Shown here piece after piece: positions 1-8,409 of a stretch of 64,000 bases of DNA; the first letter of the stretch is position 1; each line of letters starts with the position of its first letter. Origin of the DNA: Thalassotalea sp. 273M-4 (GTDB lineage: Bacteria; Pseudomonadota; Gammaproteobacteria; Enterobacterales; Alteromonadaceae); assembly GCF_041410465.1 (NCBI RefSeq), contig NZ_CP166961.1, forward strand, positions 2,604,001-2,668,000. Direction: 5' to 3'. A program made the position numbers and the translations under genes. The notes under the pieces were generated by a model. It did no database searches and was not told where the DNA came from. It saw only the letters and a list, made by a program, of their open reading frames with translations.

Positions 1-716
1 CAAGCTTTTTGGCCGCCACTTAAGCCACTGTGCACCACATTCGCCTGTGCATATATATTGTCTTGAATCGGCTGTGGTACCAAAACAATCTCTTGTGAGC
101 TAGCTTGCAACATTAATTGAATTTCACAAGCCCGTTGTAAATCGTACATTCGCATAAAAGCATCACCTATGGTGGCTCCTAGGGTTAGCGCACCATGGTT
201 GCGCAACAGTAAATGGTTATTAGAGCCCAAATTGTCCTGTAAACGTTGCTTTTCGTCGGGATTAACCGCCAAACCTTCATAATTGTGGTAACTAAGCGAT
301 GCCAATGAAAACATTGCATATTGACTTATGGGCAACAAACCTTGTTGTTGAGTGGCCACGGCAATGGTTGCAGGGGTATGCAAATGAATAACACAACCGG
401 CATCGTGACGAGCCTGATGGACAGCACTGTGAATGGTAAATCCAGCGGGGTTAATATCGATGTCACTGCCATCAAGAATTTTGCCATCGATGTCGATTTT
501 GACTAAGTTAGAGGCCGTGACTTCATCAAAGGCAAGCCCGAAAGCGTTAATTAGGTAGGTATTAGAATCGCCGATACGGGCAGAGATGTGGGTATAAATT
601 AAATCGTCCCAGCCTTGATCGGCGACCAAGCGATAACAAGCGGCAAGATCAACACGAGTTTGCCATTCAAGCAAACTGACTTGTTGTTTTAGGTTGCGTT
701 TTGGCAGTTCTAACAC
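1..716 (-). CDS. Class II aldolase/adducin family protein (3' end cut by window edge)
   Basis: The reverse strand is open from a GTG at 714-716 to the left edge, so about 238 N-terminal residues are visible and the C-terminus is missing. The GTG follows AAAAGGA, and an in-frame TAA lies eight codons upstream, which fixes the start region. Family features read directly: an N-terminal LVADQGWDDLIYTHISAR segment, then VIHLHTPAT with the paired zinc-binding histidines, and LLRNHGALTLG with the third. The family contains fuculose- and ribulose-phosphate aldolases/epimerases and adducin-head proteins; which small molecule this one uses cannot be told. No neighbour gives a pathway. Confident of family, not of substrate. 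Confidence 0.85.
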   Translation of the reverse strand, partial: MLELPKRNLKQQVSLLEWQTRVDLAACYRLVADQGWDDLIYTHISARIGDSNTYLINAFGLAFDEVTASNLVKIDIDGKILDGSDIDINPAGFTIHSAVHQARHDAGCVIHLHTPATIAVATQQQGLLPISQYAMFSLASLSYHNYEGLAVNPDEKQRLQDNLGSNNHLLLRNHGALTLGATIGDAFMRMYDLQRACEIQLMLQASSQEIVLVPQPIQDNIYAQANVVHSGLSGGQKA

Positions 717-812
717 GTAACGTCCTTTTGTTGGTTACAAATGATTCTGGCATTCAAAATCGCAGAGGAGTAAACTTAGAACCAGAGTCATTTATTTGGG
801 GTACCACTAACA

Positions 813-1730
813 TTGTCTAAATCGAATCTGTCGTTTTTATTTTCACTTTTATTAACTTTACATTTACCAACGGCTTTTGCAATAGAATATCCATTGCCAA
901 CCGGTGAAAGTCGAGTCTTGGGTGAACTGACTTATCACACAGTTAAAAAAGACGAGCACTTTCAAAGCATAGCCCAACATTATAATGTCGGATTTTTAGC
1001 TCTGATGGCTGCCAACCCGGGTATTGACCCGTTATTACCCGACCCCGGCACAGAGCTTGTGATCCCAACCCAGCTCATTTTGCCGTACGCTAAACAAGAA
1101 GGGATTTTAATTAATTTATCGGAATTACGACTGTATTTTTTTGACAAGAAAAACAACACCGTTAACGTCTTTCCAATAGGCATTGGTAAAATTGGTCAGT
1201 CTACGCCGCTGTTTACCGATAAAATCACTGAAAAGCGTAAAAACCCTAATTGGTTTCCAACCGAAAACAAACGAGCGGAACATTTAGCCGAAACCGGCGA
1301 AGTATTGCCAAAAATGGTCAAAGCGGGTCCTGATAACCCATTAGGTGATTATGCGATGCGCATTGGCTACAGCGTCTATTTAATTCATGGCACAAATCAA
1401 CGCTTTGGTATTGGTATGCGAGCCAGTGGTGGTTGTATTCGAATGAACCCAGAAGATATTGAATGGTTGTTTAATAACACCCCTATAGGAACACGTGTTC
1501 GAGTCATCGACCAACCGATTAAGATGACTTACGTTACGCCACAAAAACGCATGATTGAAGTGCACTCGCCATTAACTCGAAATAACGGTGACAAACCAGA
1601 GTTGTGGCCACTACCGAAAAATGTTGAAAAGTTTATTGGTAGCGACCCGAAAGAGCTTGAGCAAGTGTTTCAGTTAATCGAAAAATCAAACGGCTTACCG
1701 GTAGTGTTAGATTCTTTAGAAGCCCCTTAA
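813..1730 (+). CDS. LysM-containing L,D-transpeptidase (ErfK/YbiS/YcfS family)
   Basis: A periplasmic enzyme of 305 residues expected to form L,D bonds in peptidoglycan or attach Lpp to it. A signal peptide (about residues 1-23, ending AFA) leads to a LysM-like region (about 40-88, YHTVKKDEHFQSIAQHYNVG) and a YkuD catalytic domain (about 97-235). The domain holds IHGT (His192) and SGGCIRM with the catalytic cysteine at 208. The start is TTG with GGGG about a dozen bases upstream; no better in-frame ATG exists before the signal sequence. It converges on the lpp gene and shares its terminator. The YbiS/ErfK/YcfS branch anchors Braun lipoprotein in E. coli, so Lpp attachment is the likely job, by inference from neighbourhood. 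A pure 3-3 cross-linking role is the alternative. Confidence 0.9.
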   Translation: MSKSNLSFLFSLLLTLHLPTAFAIEYPLPTGESRVLGELTYHTVKKDEHFQSIAQHYNVGFLALMAANPGIDPLLPDPGTELVIPTQLILPYAKQEGILINLSELRLYFFDKKNNTVNVFPIGIGKIGQSTPLFTDKITEKRKNPNWFPTENKRAEHLAETGEVLPKMVKAGPDNPLGDYAMRIGYSVYLIHGTNQRFGIGMRASGGCIRMNPEDIEWLFNNTPIGTRVRVIDQPIKMTYVTPQKRMIEVHSPLTRNNGDKPELWPLPKNVEKFIGSDPKELEQVFQLIEKSNGLPVVLDSLEAP

Positions 1731-1760
1731 TAGCCCTACTGATAAATTTTTCCCAATAAA

Positions 1761-1790
1761 AAAGGCATTGAGAACAATGCCTTTTTTTTT
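1761..1790. terminator. Bidirectional intrinsic terminator between L,D-transpeptidase and lpp
   Basis: A ten-base-pair stem, AAAGGCATTG with CAATGCCTTT around an AGAA loop, is followed by a run of T on the + strand. A-rich sequence on the other side supplies T's on the - strand. It can end both convergent transcripts. Confidence 0.85.
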
Positions 1791-1804
1791 ACAAAATAAC
1801 TAAA

Positions 1805-2092
1805 TTATTTTTTATAAGAGCTTACCACGTTGTCTAAACGATCGTTGGCTCTATTCGCAGACTTCATTGCTTCTTCAGCCATCATTTTTGCTTCTTTTAC
1901 ATCTGCTGCAGTTTCTTCTTGCGCTGCGGCCATAGCATCATGTTCGCTTGAAAGACTGTCAACCTTTGAAGTTAATGCATCGACTTTACTGGAAAGGGCA
2001 GCAATGTCTTGCTCAAGACCTTCATGGCTTGCACAACCGGTTAATGCCAATGCCAAAACGGCGCCCGATAAAGTAAGTAGCTTTCTGTTCAT
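1805..2092 (-). CDS. lpp: Braun-type major outer-membrane lipoprotein Lpp
   Basis: A 95-residue precursor with a lipobox LALTGC (lipidated Cys20) and a mature part that is almost entirely heptad-repeat coiled coil (ALSSKVDALTSKVDSLSSEH, then an Ala/Glu-rich stretch). It ends in SSYKK, the C-terminal lysine used for covalent attachment to peptidoglycan. Mature length of about 75 residues is longer than the 58 of E. coli Lpp, as is common in marine relatives. It converges on an L,D-transpeptidase of the class that makes the Lpp-murein link, which supports the assignment. Free surface lipoprotein is the alternative if the lysine is not used. Confidence 0.9.
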   Translation of the reverse strand: MNRKLLTLSGAVLALALTGCASHEGLEQDIAALSSKVDALTSKVDSLSSEHDAMAAAQEETAADVKEAKMMAEEAMKSANRANDRLDNVVSSYKK

Positions 2093-2283
2093 CCTGTTAC
2101 CCCTGGTTACATGAATTAAAAATTTCGTTGGTTAAAAACCAGTCAACTCCATTATGGCATATAATTGTAAAAAATCAGCTTTTTATTAAAAAAATAAAAG
2201 AAAAACAGCTAAAAACAATACGTTATCAGTAGAAAACTCAAAAAATCAAAAAAAACAAGAAATAAATCAACAACAAGCGACAG

Positions 2284-2748
2284 TTATTTAAGCAAGTGCA
2301 AACCCGTATCTTCTTTTACTTTTTCAATGACAATATAGGTATGGGTTTGAGAAATTCCCGGTAAGTCGACAAACTCCCCTAAAACCGCACGATAATTACT
2401 GATATCTTTAAACCGTAATTTAATTAAATAATCAAACCCGCCCGCAACCATATGGCATTCGACAACTTCTTTAATGTTGACGACCTTAGCGCGAAATAAG
2501 CTAAAAATATCGGACTGGGCACGATCTAAAGTCACCTGAATAAACGCCGACATGCCAACATTAAGCTTTTCCGCATCAAGCACGGCCCCATAGCGTTTAA
2601 TGTAGCCCTCATTTTCTAACCTTTTTACCCTATCTAGGCATGGACTTGCGCTTAAATTAACATTTTTAGCAAGCTCGACATTAGAAATTCGACCTTTTTG
2701 TTGCAGGATTTCTAATATTTGTAAATCAATTTTATCAAGGTTGCGCAT
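2284..2748 (-). CDS. Lrp/AsnC family transcriptional regulator, probable proline regulator
   Basis: A 154-residue protein with an N-terminal winged helix-turn-helix (LDKIDLQILEILQQKGRISN through the recognition helix SASPCLDRVKRLENEGYI) and a C-terminal RAM/AsnC effector domain (VECHMVAGGFDYLIKLR). It is clearly Lrp-like across its length. The gene is divergent from putA with a 146-base intergenic region. The PutA here has lost the DNA-binding domain that lets E. coli PutA repress itself. In several proteobacteria a divergent Lrp-family PutR activates putA in response to proline, so that role is inferred. A global Lrp or a branched-chain (BkdR-like) regulator cannot be excluded. Confidence 0.85.
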   Translation of the reverse strand: MRNLDKIDLQILEILQQKGRISNVELAKNVNLSASPCLDRVKRLENEGYIKRYGAVLDAEKLNVGMSAFIQVTLDRAQSDIFSLFRAKVVNIKEVVECHMVAGGFDYLIKLRFKDISNYRAVLGEFVDLPGISQTHTYIVIEKVKEDTGLHLLK

Positions 2749-2759
2749 ATTTTATTCAC

Positions 2760-2778
2760 TTCAGGGTTTTATACTGAA
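2760..2778. promoter_or_regulatory. Dyad in the lrp-like/putA intergenic region, possible operator
   Basis: TTCAG and CTGAA form an inverted repeat separated by nine AT-rich bases, just upstream of the regulator gene and within the shared promoter region with putA. Lrp-family proteins favour such AT-rich dyads. Only the symmetry is seen; binding is inferred. Confidence 0.35.
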
Positions 2779-2894
2779 TTTTACACATTAAGCAAAATAA
2801 TGCACGGTTTATTTGATTAAATTCACTAGCACATACGGCGACAATTTATCTACAATTCGCGAATTACAAAACACACAGAACAAGAGTTAGAAGC

Positions 2895-5800
2895 ATGTTA
2901 TTTAATGGTAATCTGCTCACAAATGATCCAATCAGACAGCAAATCAGAGATCATTATCGAGCCAATGAAAATGATGTTTTAGAGAAATTACTACCATTAG
3001 CGGAAGTGGGTGCAAATGCACGCTCTCGAGCTTGGGAAAGAGCTCGCCAATTAGTTGTTCAAATTAGAAAAGAACAAGTTGGTAAAGGTGGCGTAGATGC
3101 CTTATTAAATGAATTCGCCTTATCCACCGAAGAAGGTGTGGTATTAATGTGTCTGGCCGAAGCCTTACTTAGGGTGCCAGATAAAGATACGGCTGATTCG
3201 CTTATTAGAGACAAGCTTGCTGAAGGTGATTGGTCATCTCATATTGGTAACAGCGATTCCATTTTTGTAAATGCTTCCTCTTGGGGCTTATTGCTTACAG
3301 GTAAATTGGTCAATTACACCGATGAAAATAAAAAACAGCAATTTGGTTTATTAAAGCAAACCATTGGCCGTTTAGGTGAACCGGTAATTCGTAAAGCCGT
3401 ACGTTATGCAATGCAAATTATGGGCACCCAATTTGTTATGGGCCGCAACATTGAATCGGCGGTAAAACGTGCCATAAAAACCGAAAGCAAAGGCTATACC
3501 TACTCTTATGACATGCTAGGTGAAGGTGCTCGCACCATGGCCGATGCCGATCGTTACTTTAATAGTTATATGAAAGCTATCGAAGTTATTGGTAAAGCAG
3601 CCAATGGCAAAGGACCACAAAAAAGCCCAGGTATTTCAATCAAACTTTCTGCGATTCACCCGCGTTACGAATTTACCCACCGCGACCGTGTTATCGAAGA
3701 ACTTGTTCCACGCTTAAAGACATTAGCGATGGCTGCCAAAGCATATAACATTGGTTTTACTGTCGATGCTGAAGAAGCCGATCGTTTAGATATTTCATTA
3801 GATGTTATTGCGGCAGTATTTTTAGATGCTGACCTAGATGGCTGGGATGGTTTTGGTATTGCGGTGCAAGCGTATCAAAAGCGCGCATTATTTGTCATTG
3901 AGTGGATTCGCGAGCAAACTCAAAAAGCCAAACGCCAAATGATGGTGCGTTTAGTGAAAGGCGCCTATTGGGATAGCGAAGTTAAAATTACTCAAGTGGA
4001 AGGCTTTGAAGACTTTCCGGTATTTACACGCAAGCCTTCAACTGATGTGTCATACCACGCCTGTGCGAAAAAGTTATTGCAATATCGCGATACCATTTAC
4101 CCACAATTTGCCACACACAACGCTTACACTGTAGCGACTATTTTGGAAATGACCAAAGACTACAGCGGTTTTGAATTCCAACGCTTACACGGTATGGGTG
4201 AGTCGTTATATGACCAAGTGGTAACCAATGACAAAGTACCTTGTCGGGTATACGCACCAGTAGGTGAGCACGCAGACTTACTAGCTTACTTAGTTCGTCG
4301 TCTACTGGAAAATGGCGCCAACAGCTCGTTTGTAAACAACATTGTTGATGAAAACATTGCCGTAGAATCATTATTAGTTGACCCGGTAGAACAAGTACAA
4401 GCTTGGCAAAATAAATACAACCCACAAATTCCACAATCTATTGAAATTTACGGTGAAGAGCGCGCCAACTCGAAAGGCATTGATTTAACCAATATTGACC
4501 AAATCACGCCAATGCGCGACAACGTAAATGCATGGTTTGAAAAAGCCATTGCCAGCGAGCCAGTTGAAGGGGCATTTCCGGTTATTAACCCGGCAAACCA
4601 CAATGAAATCATTGGCTATCAGCACCACGCTGATCAAGCGCAAATGCAAAACTTAATGGCCACTGCCAGCGCAGCTTATACCACTTGGAGTCAAGTCGAT
4701 GTAGCCGAGCGTGCCGAGGTTTTATTAAAAACCGCTGATGCCCTTGAATTACATCAAGATGAATTAATCGCTTTATGTATTAAAGAAGCAGGTAAAATTC
4801 CAGTCGATGGCGTTGCTGAAGTACGTGAAGCCGTAGATTTTTGTCGTTACTATGCCGCCCGCGCTAAAGAATTAATGACCGACAACAGTGTAACGTCACG
4901 TGGTGTAGTTCTATGTATTAGCCCTTGGAACTTCCCTCTAGCGATATTCTTAGGCCAAGTAGCTGCGGCTATTGTCACTGGTAATACCGTGGTTGCTAAA
5001 CCGGCTGAACAAACCAGCTTGATTGCCCTGCGCACACTTGAACTGATGCGCGAGTGCGGTTTACCAGATGGCGTTGTGGTTCCGGTTATTGCCCAAGGTA
5101 GCCAGGTAGGTGCGCACATCGTGCCGGATGAGCGTATTCAAGCTGTTATGTTTACAGGTTCAACCGAAACAGGTAGCTGGATCTCACAAAAACTGGCGGA
5201 ACGTCAAGGTGAACCAGTACCATTGATTGCCGAAACCGGTGGTCAAAACTGTATGATTGTTGACTCAACCGCATTGCCTGAGCAAGTGGTTGACGACGTG
5301 ATTGCTTCGGGCTTTCAAAGTGCTGGTCAACGTTGTTCGGCGTTACGTGTATTGTTTTTACAAGAAGACGTTGCCGATAAAATCATTGAGATGATTAAAG
5401 GCGCAATGGCCGAGTTACACGTCGGCGACCCTGCATTTTTAAGCACCGATATTGGTCCAGTTATTGATGAGAAAGCCTACAAAGCGCTAAATGCTCATGT
5501 TGACTACTTAGCCGATAAAGCCACCCTGCACTACCAGTGTGCTATTCCAGAAGGTACGGACTACGGTCACTACTTCTTTGCCCCTAGATTGTATGAAATC
5601 AGCGACTTGTCTGTCTTAAAAAGAGAAGTCTTTGGTCCATGTGTGCACGTGATCCGCTTTAAAGCTGCCGACATCGAAAAAGTTATCGATGAAGTAAATG
5701 GCACGGGTTACGGCTTAACCATGGGTATTCATACTCGTATCGAAGAGAAAAGCGAGTACTTAGCTAAACGCTCTAGAGCAGGTAATGTGTATGTTAACCG

Positions 5801-6692
5801 CAACATGATTGGCGCCGTTGTAGGGGTTCAACCATTTGGTGGTCGCGGCTTATCTGGTACTGGTCCGAAAGCGGGTGGTCCGATGTACTTAACGCGTTTG
5901 GTTAAAGAAACCGTTGCTCATGAACTTACGCCATTATCGGCAGAAGAGCTGGCCTTATTAGATGCTAAGTTTAACGAATTTGAAAGCTTGGCATGGAAAG
6001 TAGGCCCAGTTTTACAAACTGCGAAAAACGATGAGCTAAAATGGCGCGATGCCGATGTTAACTTGCGCGTATCCGTCGCACGTCAATTAATTGCTAAAAT
6101 CGCCAACAACGCCTTTAGCGATGTTAACGAGAGCGAATTAGAAGACATCTTAGCCAAAGCGCGTAAGCAAATTAACTACGTTGAAAGCAAGCTGTCATCT
6201 CCCACACAGCTACCAGGACCAACAGGTGAGTCGAATATCTTATACCTTGAAGCCCGTGGTATTTTAGTGTGTATTCGCGATCAGCACACGCCAGTTGAAT
6301 TTTGGTTATTATCAATTTTAACGGCGCTAGCGGCCGGTAATAATGTGATTGCTTTAGTCGATGATGAGTACCTTGACGAAGCACAAGCGTATGAAAAAGT
6401 ATTGCAACAACTAGGTTTAGTGACCGGTATATTCCAAGCGTTAAGCTTAAGCTACTTGCCGACCGTATTAGCCAATGAATACATCAGTGGCGCCGTTATC
6501 GCACCAAACAGCCCGTTGCTTTCATTAGTGAGCCAGCATATTGCGCAACGTAAAGGCGCTATTTTACCGGTGATCACCGCACAAACATCAAAGGTTCTGT
6601 TTAATCGACTGGTGACCGAAAAAACCATCACCATCGATACGACAGCAGCGGGCGGCAATGCGTCTTTGATGACTATGGAAAATCTTGCTTAA
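2895..6692 (+). CDS. putA: Bifunctional proline dehydrogenase / L-glutamate-gamma-semialdehyde dehydrogenase PutA
   Basis: A 1265-residue enzyme that oxidises proline to glutamate in two steps with substrate channelling, feeding electrons to quinone. The N-terminal half is the helical arm plus FAD-binding proline dehydrogenase barrel (e.g. SPGISIKLSAIHPRYE and the later QRLHGMGESLYDQV). The second half is the aldehyde dehydrogenase with GFQSAGQRCSALR, catalytic Cys814. About 200 C-terminal residues form the extra ALDH-like domain of long PutAs. E. coli PutA begins with a ribbon-helix-helix repressor domain; here the protein starts directly at the arm, so this matches the bifunctional class without DNA binding (type B-like). 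Control is probably by the divergent Lrp-type regulator. Confidence 0.96.
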   Translation: MLFNGNLLTNDPIRQQIRDHYRANENDVLEKLLPLAEVGANARSRAWERARQLVVQIRKEQVGKGGVDALLNEFALSTEEGVVLMCLAEALLRVPDKDTADSLIRDKLAEGDWSSHIGNSDSIFVNASSWGLLLTGKLVNYTDENKKQQFGLLKQTIGRLGEPVIRKAVRYAMQIMGTQFVMGRNIESAVKRAIKTESKGYTYSYDMLGEGARTMADADRYFNSYMKAIEVIGKAANGKGPQKSPGISIKLSAIHPRYEFTHRDRVIEELVPRLKTLAMAAKAYNIGFTVDAEEADRLDISLDVIAAVFLDADLDGWDGFGIAVQAYQKRALFVIEWIREQTQKAKRQMMVRLVKGAYWDSEVKITQVEGFEDFPVFTRKPSTDVSYHACAKKLLQYRDTIYPQFATHNAYTVATILEMTKDYSGFEFQRLHGMGESLYDQVVTNDKVPCRVYAPVGEHADLLAYLVRRLLENGANSSFVNNIVDENIAVESLLVDPVEQVQAWQNKYNPQIPQSIEIYGEERANSKGIDLTNIDQITPMRDNVNAWFEKAIASEPVEGAFPVINPANHNEIIGYQHHADQAQMQNLMATASAAYTTWSQVDVAERAEVLLKTADALELHQDELIALCIKEAGKIPVDGVAEVREAVDFCRYYAARAKELMTDNSVTSRGVVLCISPWNFPLAIFLGQVAAAIVTGNTVVAKPAEQTSLIALRTLELMRECGLPDGVVVPVIAQGSQVGAHIVPDERIQAVMFTGSTETGSWISQKLAERQGEPVPLIAETGGQNCMIVDSTALPEQVVDDVIASGFQSAGQRCSALRVLFLQEDVADKIIEMIKGAMAELHVGDPAFLSTDIGPVIDEKAYKALNAHVDYLADKATLHYQCAIPEGTDYGHYFFAPRLYEISDLSVLKREVFGPCVHVIRFKAADIEKVIDEVNGTGYGLTMGIHTRIEEKSEYLAKRSRAGNVYVNRNMIGAVVGVQPFGGRGLSGTGPKAGGPMYLTRLVKETVAHELTPLSAEELALLDAKFNEFESLAWKVGPVLQTAKNDELKWRDADVNLRVSVARQLIAKIANNAFSDVNESELEDILAKARKQINYVESKLSSPTQLPGPTGESNILYLEARGILVCIRDQHTPVEFWLLSILTALAAGNNVIALVDDEYLDEAQAYEKVLQQLGLVTGIFQALSLSYLPTVLANEYISGAVIAPNSPLLSLVSQHIAQRKGAILPVITAQTSKVLFNRLVTEKTITIDTTAAGGNASLMTMENLA

Positions 6693-6764
6693 TAAAATGA
6701 CCTAATAAAGGCGTATAAATGTTGCGCGTATATTAGCATTTGTAATGCGAACTCATAGCTTAAA

Positions 6765-6800
6765 AAAAAGGCATCCGGTTGAAAAACCAGATGCCTTTTT
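6765..6800. terminator. Bidirectional intrinsic terminator between putA and thioredoxin gene
   Basis: A 16-base-pair stem with one mismatch (AAAAAGGCATCCGGTT against AACCAGATGCCTTTTT) around a GAAA loop, with T-rich ends on both strands. It serves the two convergent genes. Confidence 0.85.
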
Positions 6801-6836
6801 AATTTGGCCAAAACTTAGTGGGATTGGTCTAACAAG

Positions 6837-7307
6837 TTAATCTTGTAGCTGTAAATACTGTTTTATTTTTGCTTCGTATTGATCGATTTTCTCGTCAAAA
6901 AAACCAACATTAGCGGCGACCACCTCACCGTTTTTGTCAAATAGATAACTGCTTGGCATGCCCTTTAATTTAAACGCCTTGGCAATATTGCCTTTCGGGT
7001 CAAAAAGGATGGGGAAATTTGCCGGTACCTCGGCTAAAAACTCGTCGGCATACGATTTTTCAACGTCTAAGTTAACCGTGATCACGGTAAAGCCTTTATC
7101 TTGATAACGCGTTTGCATTTGATTCATCCAAGGAAACGATTTACGACAGGGAACACACCAAGAGGCCCAAAAATCGAGATAAACCACCTTACCTTTATTT
7201 TCTTCAAGCATATTTTGTAATGCCTGTTTACTGTCTGGATTAGCCTGAATTGAACAACAAAATAACAGCCCAAACAAAGCAAAAGAAACTCTTTTTAAAT
7301 TCATCAA
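6837..7307 (-). CDS. Periplasmic TlpA/ResA-like thioredoxin-fold protein
   Basis: A 156-residue protein with a cleavable signal peptide (about residues 1-22) and one thioredoxin domain. The active site is WCVPC (Cys51, Cys54), within DFWASWCVPCRKSFPWM as in TlpA/ResA/DsbE reductants. The conserved cis-proline appears in KGMPSSYLFDKNG. It should act as a thiol reductase in the periplasm. No cytochrome c maturation genes lie nearby, so the client is unknown. It is monocistronic and converges on putA. Confidence 0.88.
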   Translation of the reverse strand: MMNLKRVSFALFGLLFCCSIQANPDSKQALQNMLEENKGKVVYLDFWASWCVPCRKSFPWMNQMQTRYQDKGFTVITVNLDVEKSYADEFLAEVPANFPILFDPKGNIAKAFKLKGMPSSYLFDKNGEVVAANVGFFDEKIDQYEAKIKQYLQLQD

Positions 7308-7436
7308 CGAATCCTATACATTAGATTTTAGAAACCAACCCCCTAGTTACATTATCGAGACCTGATTTATATTATTTTGATAGAATACAAACTAACATCA
7401 CAAGATACAACTAAACAGCTCAAGGCAGGAAAAGAT

Positions 7437-8273
7437 ATGCAAGTGGTCGATTATCGGTCGAAAAACGCAGCGCAAGACTTCGTTAAGTCGTTACGAGAAA
7501 CCGGATTTGGGGTACTAAAAAACCACCCCATTAGTGAAGATTTAGTATCTTCTATTTACAAAAACTGGTTAACCTTTTTTCTTAACGGCGATAAGAGCGG
7601 GTTAGAAGTAACACCCGAAGCTCAAGACGGCTACTTTAGCACCCAAAACGCCGAGTCGGCCAAAGGCCACAACCAAAAAGACATTAAAGAGTACTACCAT
7701 ATTTACCCTTGGGGACGAATTCCAGAGTCCTTGCATGAAGAAATTATGCATTACTATAAAGTTGCCTCTGATCTTGCCAGCGAGCTACTCGACTGGGTAG
7801 AACAATACAGCCCACCGGAAGTTGCTAAGCTTTACCATGAGCCTTTATCAAGCATGATAAAAGATACCCCAAACACCTTACTTCGAGTGTTGCACTACCC
7901 GCCACTAACCGGCAATGAAAACCCTGATGCGATTCGAGCGGCGGCGCACGAAGACATTAATTTACTAACCATACTGCCAGCGGCCAACGAGCCAGGTTTG
8001 CAAGTTAAATTAAAGTCAGGGCAATGGCACGATATACCATCTGATTTTGGCAACTTAATCATTAATATTGGCGATATGTTACAAGAAGCTTCTGGTGGCT
8101 ATTTTCCGTCAACAAGCCATCGCGTGATTAATCCACAAGGAATAGATATGAGCAAGTCTCGTATTTCATTACCGTTATTCTTACACCCTAGAAGCGAAGT
8201 CGTGTTGTCAGAACAACACACTCAGCATTCTTATTTAATGGAACGCCTGCGTGAGCTTGGGGTTATTGAATAA
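7437..8273 (+). CDS. 2-oxoglutarate/Fe(II)-dependent oxygenase, isopenicillin N synthase-like
   Basis: A 278-residue enzyme of the IPNS/2OG-Fe(II) family. The N-terminal DIOX_N-like part contains TGFGVLKNHPI; the double-stranded beta-helix core holds the iron ligands HEDINLL (His-x-Asp) and STSHRVINP (distal His), then the 2OG-binding arginine in KSRISLPLFLHP. I place the start at ATG 7437 because AGGAAAAG sits just upstream and family members begin shortly before the VDYR motif. An in-frame TTG at 7377 would add 20 residues but has no clear ribosome-binding site. It stands alone between two terminators. Its substrate cannot be read from context. Confidence 0.85.
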   Translation: MQVVDYRSKNAAQDFVKSLRETGFGVLKNHPISEDLVSSIYKNWLTFFLNGDKSGLEVTPEAQDGYFSTQNAESAKGHNQKDIKEYYHIYPWGRIPESLHEEIMHYYKVASDLASELLDWVEQYSPPEVAKLYHEPLSSMIKDTPNTLLRVLHYPPLTGNENPDAIRAAAHEDINLLTILPAANEPGLQVKLKSGQWHDIPSDFGNLIINIGDMLQEASGGYFPSTSHRVINPQGIDMSKSRISLPLFLHPRSEVVLSEQHTQHSYLMERLRELGVIE

Positions 8274-8310
8274 CAGCATAATCATTTCAAGGGACGATTT
8301 TCACATATAA

Positions 8311-8337
8311 AAAGGGAGCCTTGTTAGGCTCCCTTTT
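8311..8337. terminator. Intrinsic terminator between 2OG oxygenase and amtB
   Basis: A ten-base-pair perfect stem AAAGGGAGCC / GGCTCCCTTT around TTGTTA. The flanks are A/T-rich on both sides, so it may work for both convergent genes. Confidence 0.75.
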
Positions 8338-8409
8338 AAACTCCCTGAATTTAATTTTTCTACTTACATGCAGTTTATTCTTGTTATTACTGCGCAGGTT
8401 CGTTTATTT

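Noticed and set aside
1830..2114. 94-codon + strand frame opposite lpp
   Set aside because: Mirror of the repetitive coiled-coil gene; Ser/Ala-rich with no family match.
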